DNA from: Tenodera sinensis
Lineage: Eukaryota; Arthropoda; Insecta; Mantodea; Mantidae
Direction: 5' to 3'
Length of the DNA stretch: 64,000 nucleotides
Assembly (NCBI GenBank): GCA_030765045.1
Contig: CM060970.1
Span: 54,863,076 to 54,927,075, forward strand
Each line of letters begins with the position of its first letter. Position 1 is the first letter of the stretch. Under the pieces are notes generated by a model. The model was not told where the DNA came from. It did no database searches and worked only from the letters and a program-made list of their open reading frames with translations. Positions 56,672-64,000 of the stretch are shown here, in pieces. Position numbers and translations under genes: made by a program.

Positions 56672-56845
56672 ACTAGCTCAGATGGTAGAGCTCTTGTCTG
56701 CTGTGCAAGGGGTCCCGGGTTCGATTCCCGGTTGGAGATTGGTAATTCTTCTTTAGCTACGATCATTCCCCATTCTCCCTAGAGTTTGGAATTTTGAATG
56801 GGAGTGTGAATGTGTGTGAATTTAATGTAATAAATTGAAAAAGTT
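56672..56845 (+). mobile_element. SINE-C, best copy
   Basis: Box A is TAGCTCAGATGGTAGAGCTC and box B is GGGTTCGATTCCC. The D, anticodon and T arms can be drawn, but the acceptor ends do not pair. The tail CTCCCTAGAGTTTGGAATTT… GGGAGTGTGAATGTGTGTGA is shared with the other SINE-C copies. A-rich sequence follows. It is therefore a SINE, not a tRNA gene. Confidence 0.75.
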
Positions 56846-58525
56846 AAAAAGTAATAGAAAACCGAACTTCAAAACCGCTGTTGAGTGAGTGAACACTTGA
56901 GCAATTGTTCCAAAAGGTTAAAATCGGCCGATATGGCCTTCAATCCTAAAGGCGGCATTAAAAACTCTTGCAAGCTTATCTTTTTCGGGGTATTAACCAC
57001 GTCCAATCTTCCATAAATAATCATTTTACTTTGAAATGCCTTTCTCCGTAATTGATCTGACTCGATACAACCTTTTACATCAAATATTTAGGTGATGAAG
57101 ATTTTACTGTATATATTTGAGGTGGTTGCATATTTCTGTGCCTTTGTTTTATAAAACATGCTACTAATTTGTGCTATTCATATTCTATTATGAATTAACA
57201 GATTTTTTTCTTTCAAAATGGTAACAAAGTATGAAAGTTGAGATATTCCATAAAAATAAGTGTTCTATGTTCTTTTATGGCTTCCGAATTTAATAAAAAG
57301 AAAATTTAGTAGTAATATAGAATACGTAAAATATATTATATATTAATACATAACAGTTCTTTAACATTTCTGAATATTTTGTGAAAATTTCCCTTATTTT
57401 TAACATTGTTTCTTCTTTTATCGTTATAAAGGTGGCAACCCGGATAATTCAAATACATCACTTGTTCGATTATTTTGAGATCTAAAACTATTATAGCTAT
57501 GTGTTTCCCTTTTAAAGTCTCAGGACATTTTCTCTCAGGGAGAAAAATCGAAAATGAGATATTTTGAAACTCCAGAAATCTCCGCTGAGTTTTTGCAGAC
57601 GTCCAAAATATTAATGCAGGTTCCGTGGACCCGTAACTTGAACCCCTGCTTGGTTATCAGCATATCCACTTATTATAGTTATATCAAATATATTTTCTAA
57701 TGAAATACACTATTGTATAGCATTGTTTGAAGCATTTTAATTTAACATTTCTCTCCAAACCGTGAGAAAATAACGCGGTTGTATATTGCTTATTTTTAAT
57801 CCTTCTGGCATGGATACTAAATTCACTGTTTTATTTCAGCTTTTATTTATAATTTACTAAAGTCCCTCGAGTGTTTTGGATCTCCTATTTTCATATCTGC
57901 ACATAAGCGCTAGGTCACTTAATGCGATATACCAGGCAGTGGGTTGTACATTCTGTAGGTGAAGGGCACAGGGTTGGTGGGGTGCTGTCCCCCCGACCCC
58001 TTCCTTTAGCTGCAGGATGCGAGAGCAACCTTCTGTTGAATACAATGAGGCGGCACCATTGTAGGTATTAGCGATACAAATCAGTTCTGTTCCCAGTAGA
58101 AAGGCCTTTCAGTAGTGCTATACAAGTTTTGCTTTGGAGTGAGAGAGAAAAAACTGTCGTTTATTAGGAGCTGTACAAAATGCGCCTTGGCGTTCATCCG
58201 TGCGTATGACACGGGAAATGGTACCTTGCCTGTCACGCAATTTGCCATGGGCAGTTCCGGAAGCCGATTTTTGTGTCAACTTCTGGCATTCTCTAAGAAT
58301 TCTACGTCTATGTAACAAGTTAGAACTCACAAAAGTGTATAACCCTTTTACCGACTCATTTTTAATTTAATTGAATTCGTTAAGACTTAACGATATTATG
58401 AATGCTAAAACATGTAGTGTTGACTATATTTGACCAGTCTTCACAAAATCTTAATTTCTTAAGAATAATTATTGATAAAGAGCAACTTTACATATAAAAA
58501 TAATGATCATCGAATAACTCGGGAG
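56846..58525. other. No gene recognised
   Basis: About 1.7 kb, AT-rich until about 57850 and then mixed, with overlapping motif-free frames (57857-58330). No repeat match was noticed. Confidence 0.35.
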
Positions 58526-58678
<153 letters not shown>

Positions 58679-58687
58679 AATACTTTG

Positions 58688-59825
58688 AAGTGTTACAATC
58701 ACGTGACTTTCTCTACTCACTCTTGTACAAATCACCTTACAAAGGTTTATTCTTCTACTTCATTTGAATGAAATAAGCGTTTGTAGAAATAATTTTGTTG
58801 CATATTTCCTTGCAGGTAGAGCTGTGGAGAAATGATAAAGCGCATTAAGAGAACAGAATATTGCAGCGTGGTTTACAAAAGTCGATATTTCCAACATGCA
58901 GCTGTTTTTCATAGTCTCGGCTCCGTATGCTATCATCCATTGACCACACAAATAGGCTGTATCATCAATCACCACTTGCATTCGTATTGCAAATATGTAT
59001 ACAAATGCGAATGGTGATTCAACACACAGTCTGTGTCCGATAGTTGATAACATATTGAACAGAGGCTATCGCTGCATATTGCAAATGTCGACTTTTGTAA
59101 ACGGCGCTGCAACAAGACGTACGACTTATAAATATTATGCTCTCCTAAATGGGCTCAATCATTTTAATGGCTGCACAATGAGAATGGGGAATGCAGTAGA
59201 TTTAAGCGATGCTCAAATATTTTAAGAGCTGGTCACCATATAATGGCTTTGAAATTACATTCTCATTACATGTCCAGGGGAAGAAGAAACAAAGAAAGAA
59301 GGAATAATTACTTATTTCAGAATGCAAACCTATAACAAGGAATATCAAGAGCTTTTTGAATATATTCTGTGCTTTAACGAGATCTACTTTGTTATAAAAA
59401 TTTTGTTTTTCTCTTACAGTTTACCAGTTATGAAAAAATTATCCAAAGAGGACTTCAGACGCTATTCCCAGAAAATATAAGATACTCGTACATATTTCAT
59501 TTGTCATAGAAATATATTAAACATAATCAAGATCTTAGCCAATTTGAGAAAATTAATCATTCGTAAAAGATTCTATGTAAAGGGTATTTTGAGATTTAGT
59601 GATTTTCTTAAAAATCGCAATTTTGTAAGGTGCTGAACTTAAATGCCAAGTTTGTTGTTTTAACTGACATAACGTTTTTGAGTTATACTGTTCACATACA
59701 TACGAAACCTTTTTAAATTTTTTTTTTTTTGGGGGGGGGAGGGGTTCAGTGAGTCTCCGAATGAATATTTCTCGATAAAAGTTTTGATTGGAAAACAACG
59801 TACTAGAGAAAGTGATACGCGTAAA
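58688..59825 (+). mobile_element. H family copy split by a foldback element
   Basis: The 5' end GTTACAATCACGTGACTTTC then TCTACTCACTCTTGTAC leads to 'TTTCCTTGCAGGT' at about 58813. After the insertion it resumes at about 59180 with 'GCACAATGAGAATGGGGAAT', 'GCTGGTCACCATATAATGG', 'GTTTTTCTCTTACAGTTTACC' and 'TAGAGAAAGTGATACG' (3' end). A T13G9 run at 59718-59740 replaces part of the post-CA block. Confidence 0.8.
58812..59183. mobile_element. Foldback (inverted-repeat) element inside the H copy
   Basis: The core arms 58861-58902 and 59071-59112 pair over about 42 bases with about five mismatches (TTGCAGCG…GTTTACAAAAGTCGA…ATGCAGC). The centre is also palindromic (AATCACC…CATTCG / CGAATGGTGATT). 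Outer arms pair more loosely, with a 20-base extra on the right. H-family collinearity breaks at the ends of this block, which defines the insertion. It is non-coding. Confidence 0.7.
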
Positions 59826-60787
59826 GGTTAGTGTAGAAGTTATAGGTGTCCGTTTTAATCAACGCGTGTGAAGTTCAACCGCCTCCTTTGAGGAACTTAT
59901 ATAATCCTTTGACAATTCGGACCCTTGCCCCTCAATCCTTACTGCAGAGTTGCAGCATTTTAACGTGGATATTTGCAGCTAAGCAAATAGAAAAAAAAAT
60001 GGAATTCAGAATTTTGGCACCTGAGACTCCATGTGGATTCAACATATCACTGTCACTTCCTTAAAATCAGAGCTACTGTTAGTCTTTAAGTACAAGGATA
60101 GAGGTTCCTCTTTTCTGAAGCGTAGGAAGTATTTGTAACAGGATTGATTGTGGTTATGGTACATTTTCTTTATAAAGCAACTGTAGTCGCGTTCACTAAA
60201 CAGACTTTACATTTAATCTGGATTGCTAGTTTAAAATGTAAATTCAACCCAACTGAAATTGTGGATTTTAGGCATTTCACGGATGGGTTTGAAGTGTTAA
60301 AAAAGTACGTCTGTTGAGGTTTTAGCAGTCGGAGAACAGAAATTGGGTCCAAGGTCTCAAATGCCAGTGCTGGAGGCGAGAAACGATTTGGGTTCTCTGG
60401 CTTCAGCTATGTGGCTACCAAGGCAGGAGTTAAGTGTTTGCACTCCTTGAGAGAAATGCTTAAGGTTGCTGGAATATTTCCCGACTCTTGCACGCAGGTT
60501 CCTTGCATCCCATCTGTGCTACAGTCTCAAATATGCAAGGAATTTTACCTCAAGCAGCACCGCACTACCTAGGCGCTCCTTGCAGTCATCTCCTGGACAG
60601 AGCTCTTAGACCGCTTGCCTCTAATAAAAATTTAAATTGCCAGCATAAATAACTTAGCAGGCTCGTTGCTAATCAAGCTGAATTTGCCGGCGTACTTAAG
60701 GCGTTTCAGGCACAGTGTAAAGTGAAAATGAGTAAGTATCTAAGAAGGTGTGTAATAACGGACCAACTTATATTCTTGTAGGTTTCT
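59826..60787. other. No gene recognised
   Basis: Short motif-free frames. 60330-60660 is less AT-rich but shows no domain or repeat match. Confidence 0.35.
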
Positions 60788-61400
60788 TTTATTGGATACT
60801 AGCTGAAACACTCGGCGTTCCCGTAGTTTGACGATTTATCCCTACAACTTTTAGACTTGCCCAAAATAATAAATATAGCGAACACCATGCAAAAACACTA
60901 TAAATTCTTTATAGAAGAAAGAGTAAGGAAATATTTCGTAAAACAAACCTGAGTAAAGATAACCACGTGACTCTGTGCATTACATTCAAATTCAAAACAT
61001 ATGGAAAGTTGCATTAATTGTTTGTAGAATGGAGAGCAGAGAAAGAAGTGAGATTGTGTTTCATAAGAGGAAAGTGTAGAGATAATCGTGTGAATGTAAT
61101 ATGTGGCATTTCTATTTCAATCAAAGAGAATTGTATGAATTGTAGGTTGGAGGGGAAAGTGATCGTGTTTCGTAAGATAAAAGCGAGTAGAGAAAACCAT
61201 ATGAATGTAGTATGTCGTATTTCTATTTGTCATAGAATATTGTGTGAATTGTATTTGAAGGGCGAGTAGGGAAGGATATGTGAATTTATAATATAAAAGA
61301 AACGCGAGTAGAGAAAAACTATGAATGTTACGTTGTATAGTAAAATGGATAGCACACAAATCTTCCGCATCACTTCGCTGTGATTGGTCAAGTGGTCTAG
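60788..61400 (+). mobile_element. T family element, copy 2
   Basis: TTTTATTGGATACTAGCTGA then AACACTCGGCGTT matches 14433 onward. The tandem part has GTAGAGA(t/a)AA motifs near 61074, 61186, 61264 and 61306, with GTGTGAATGTAATATG-type followers and a period of 112-120 bases. The end matches at AGTAAAATGGATAGCACACA. Fewer and more diverged units are present than in copy 1. Confidence 0.7.
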
Positions 61401-63479
61401 GAGTGCATAGAGGACAAACATACATTCAGTTTTATGTATATCTATAGATTAGTTAGGTAGAAAGTATGAGACATATTACCTGATTATGTACTAATTTAGT
61501 AACGTGATTATTTAACGAGGGCTTCATAGCTTCCTTTCTTCCCCTCTCTTTACCCCTCTCCAATGACTAAGCGGTATTCATGCTACTTACTGTGATGGGC
61601 AGAACTTAGTACGTAATAACTAATGGCATAGGCTTGAAGATTACTTCTGATGGCTTACTAAATCGTTACTCTAAGCTACCACTTTTGTTTCACATCATGT
61701 CGTACCATCATAAACTACACGTGGCCAGATTATTGGTATATTCGCTGATAACACAGTTCGACAAATTTCAGAAACTGCAAATTCACAGAAATGTAAGGTG
61801 GTTTCCTACATAGATATTAGACGAAAACCTTTCATTCGAAAGCAGAAACGTATTATAATATAACGTAATGCACAAAAAAGTTAGCTATTTCGATACGAAA
61901 TCGTCACGATACGTCACATTTTTCACTTTTCTGTTTGCTGCATTTTAAAAATAAGTTGCGTTATATTCACACTATTAAATACAATTGCATTTTATGTAAA
62001 CTCGGGTTTCTGGCTTAACAGATTACACTTCTTTGGGAAAAAGAAACAAGTACTGATTCATTGAACCATTATAGTAAAATATTTATAAGCAGGATGGGTT
62101 GATCAGTTATAAGCCAAGTAGAAGTATTAAAGGCTAGTGCGGAAATATGCATAATTTCAAATTCCGGCACGTGGGTTTTGCTAAAGAACTAATGCTAAGT
62201 GACGTTAGCTAATGAATTCAAATAGTACACAGCACGCAGTGACGTCACGCGTCCGGAAAATCGATATGTCACATCGGTTGAGATGGGCGTTTCTATGTTC
62301 CATGCTGTAACATTGAAAATGATACAGTGTGTCTCAAATTAATGTTTAGTCCTTTAAAATGGCATATTACATTATCTCAGTAGTTAAAGTAGATTTATAA
62401 TTTGCGTGTCTTTATAACCTGATAGTGTATAGGTATAAGATAGTTATAATATAAAAGATAAACCCGAAACTTTATTCTACAGTAATAATGATAACAAAAC
62501 GAACTTAGACTGTTGGGCAAATCTGCAAGGGGAATAAAATTGATTTGAACATACGTTTACGCTATTTGCTTTTTTAGACAGTCGTAAATATTTATAGACA
62601 AATTATAGAATATGAATCCTCGCGCATTTTATCTCCAGCTTTCAGATGTTTTCGAAGGCAGCACTTTTCGTACGATTTGCGCAGCCGTACTTCAAATTAC
62701 ATCATAGAAGGCAGTGAGCTGTGATTCGCATTTGTAATTTTCGTTATCATAAAAAATATCAGGGAATTGATGCAAACACGTGATCACAACAAGAAAGTAA
62801 ATGAAGTTTCATAAAATATGCTGAAGATTCAATATCTTAGCTGTAATTTTGTGAACATTAGGTTAGAGTGATCCAAATTACAAACAGAACTTCTGAAGAA
62901 TCCACGTGAGCAATTAAGTGTAGTCTTATAAAGGACATTAAAAGATGGCGTTTTACTATATGTGCAACACTTTATTGTTGTACTAATTTATAACTAACAG
63001 AAGAACACCGTTTATCCGAAATAAAGGGGCAGAGCCGTTGCGAATAACACCTTTCTTTCAGATAATCGTGAAATAACCTTTTTAACAGCAAAAGGAAACC
63101 GTATAATAATGTTTATTGTATGCAATATTAAAATATGCATTATGGTATTTACAATAAGTATTTCAGAAACTCGATAAACTTTTCTGAAATGTCTATATCA
63201 CCCATTATTATACTTGGGTTTGATTCACTGCCTTGTTACACAGCATGGAAGACAACCTAAAATCAAAAGTTTTGTGTTGATAGTGCCTTAAATTATTTCC
63301 TGTTAAGATCTGTATAGAATTGTAGTATATACCGGATGAAAGGGAAGTCATTATATTAACTTAAACCAGTGATAAATCTCTGTATTTGGAACACATTTTA
63401 TATCTTAGGTTTTTTGTCTCTGACCATTTTCTACGTAGATATTTTAGCTTTGTCGAAAACAAACTGGCGACACTGTAGA
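61401..63479. other. AT-rich unique sequence, no gene
   Basis: About 2 kb without frames above 60 codons, recognisable RNA or matches to repeat families in the window. It is the longest stretch free of H copies in the right half. Confidence 0.4.
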
Positions 63480-63720
63480 TTGTGTGTGTCGCTTTCCCTA
63501 GCAACACATACCCTGCCCTGTCCTTCCGTGTTTATTGTGCGAATGTAGGCCAATCATAAGCGTTAGCTCCTAAAATATTGCACGAAAGCGAAAGCGCCTG
63601 ACTTGTTTACATCCACAAATCAGGTCAATTTTCTGACCAACCTCAGCGCAACGTTGTCGACTTGTCTCACGTTTGAAAGAGCTGCTTGGAGTGTTCCTTC
63701 ACATCTCTTAAGTGATTAAT
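63480..63720. promoter_or_regulatory. Promoter-like stretch (CCAAT, RFX-like half-site)
   Basis: It is locally richer in GC and CpG than the preceding 2 kb. It contains CCCTAGCAAC at 63498-63507 (RFX/X-box half-site type), GGCCAATCA at 63548-63556 (CCAAT box), and GCGAAAGCGAAAGCGCC-like sequence near 63583-63598. No frame follows before the window ends. A gene start beyond the edge is possible, but these motifs also occur by chance. Confidence 0.2.
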
Positions 63721-63979
63721 TATTTCGAAACCCTATATGGTGTCTCATAATAACTACCGGAACTATGTCAGAAATAAATTACTCTAAACATTTTACAAGT
63801 AACAAACTGTTATCTTCGTACATCCTTGTGGAATTACGCATCTAATTCGGATCAAAAACATTTATTTTTTTCAAAATCGGGTGATCAAAGAACAAAATAT
63901 CATTCGAATTGTTTGGAATGCTTTTATGAAGCACATACTTGAAGGAATGTGATGACTTCCCTTCCATTCTAAGTACGCA

Positions 63980-64000
63980 AGAGAGAGAGAGAGAGAGAGA
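63980..64000. repeat. (GA)n microsatellite at window edge
   Basis: A dinucleotide run of at least ten units, cut by the end of the window. Confidence 0.9.

Noticed and set aside
56680..56745. Possible true tRNA gene
   Set aside because: D, anticodon and T arms can be drawn, but the acceptor strands do not pair, and the downstream tail is shared with two other loci. It is therefore a SINE head.

Overview
This window looks like intergenic or intronic DNA from a large, AT-rich arthropod genome, probably an insect. The reasons are short frames only, no recognisable host exon, and dense decayed DNA transposons (two hAT, two or three Tc1/mariner-like), non-LTR retrotransposon remnants, tRNA-derived SINEs and many (CA)n and (AAT)n microsatellites. 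A polyneopteran such as a cockroach or stick insect would fit, but that is inference. No intact protein-coding gene, true tRNA, rRNA or CRISPR was found.

The dominant component is one dispersed family, here called the H family. It is about 0.85 kb, with roughly 22 full or partial copies on both strands from 0.7 kb to 59.8 kb. In its reference orientation it begins with A-run + TCTGATGTGTTGCACTCA, then TGACTTTCTCTACTC. It ends in a hairpin made of ACTTCCTCTACT / AGTAGAGAAAGT followed by an A-run. A (CA)n microsatellite sits at one fixed internal slot. Subterminal inverted repeats, a terminal hairpin, an internal simple-repeat block, A/T-tract insertion and head-to-tail junctions together resemble Helentron-associated non-autonomous elements (the DINE-1/HINE type). 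I could not find a protein to confirm this. A second family (T family, 14.4-15.1 kb and 60.8-61.4 kb) carries about 120-bp tandem units built from sequence that looks like the H-family terminus.

Layout: 0-4.9 kb, old H copies and AT-rich unique sequence; 4.99-6.63 kb, a Tc1/mariner-like element with a broken transposase; 7.5-8.0 kb, a MITE candidate; 9.8-10.9 kb, H copy plus SINE-A; 13.3-16.9 kb, H and T elements; 20.6-26.7 kb, five H copies and a 39-bp minisatellite; 30.6-33.7 kb, mariner remnant, the best H copy, and the 3' part of a LINE; 34-38.9 kb, H copies, one split by a hAT with an exact 8-bp target duplication; 39.85-40.3 kb, interlocked inverted repeats; 40.7-41.8 kb, a reverse-transcriptase pseudogene; 42.1-43.6 kb, a three-level nest (SINE-A inside H inside a hAT with an 8-bp duplication); 44-59.8 kb, more H copies, SINE-B and SINE-C and a foldback insertion; 61.4-64 kb, mostly unique AT-rich DNA ending in a promoter-like stretch near 63.5 kb.

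Nothing here forms a gene pathway. The interest lies in the structure, relative age and target sites of the mobile elements.
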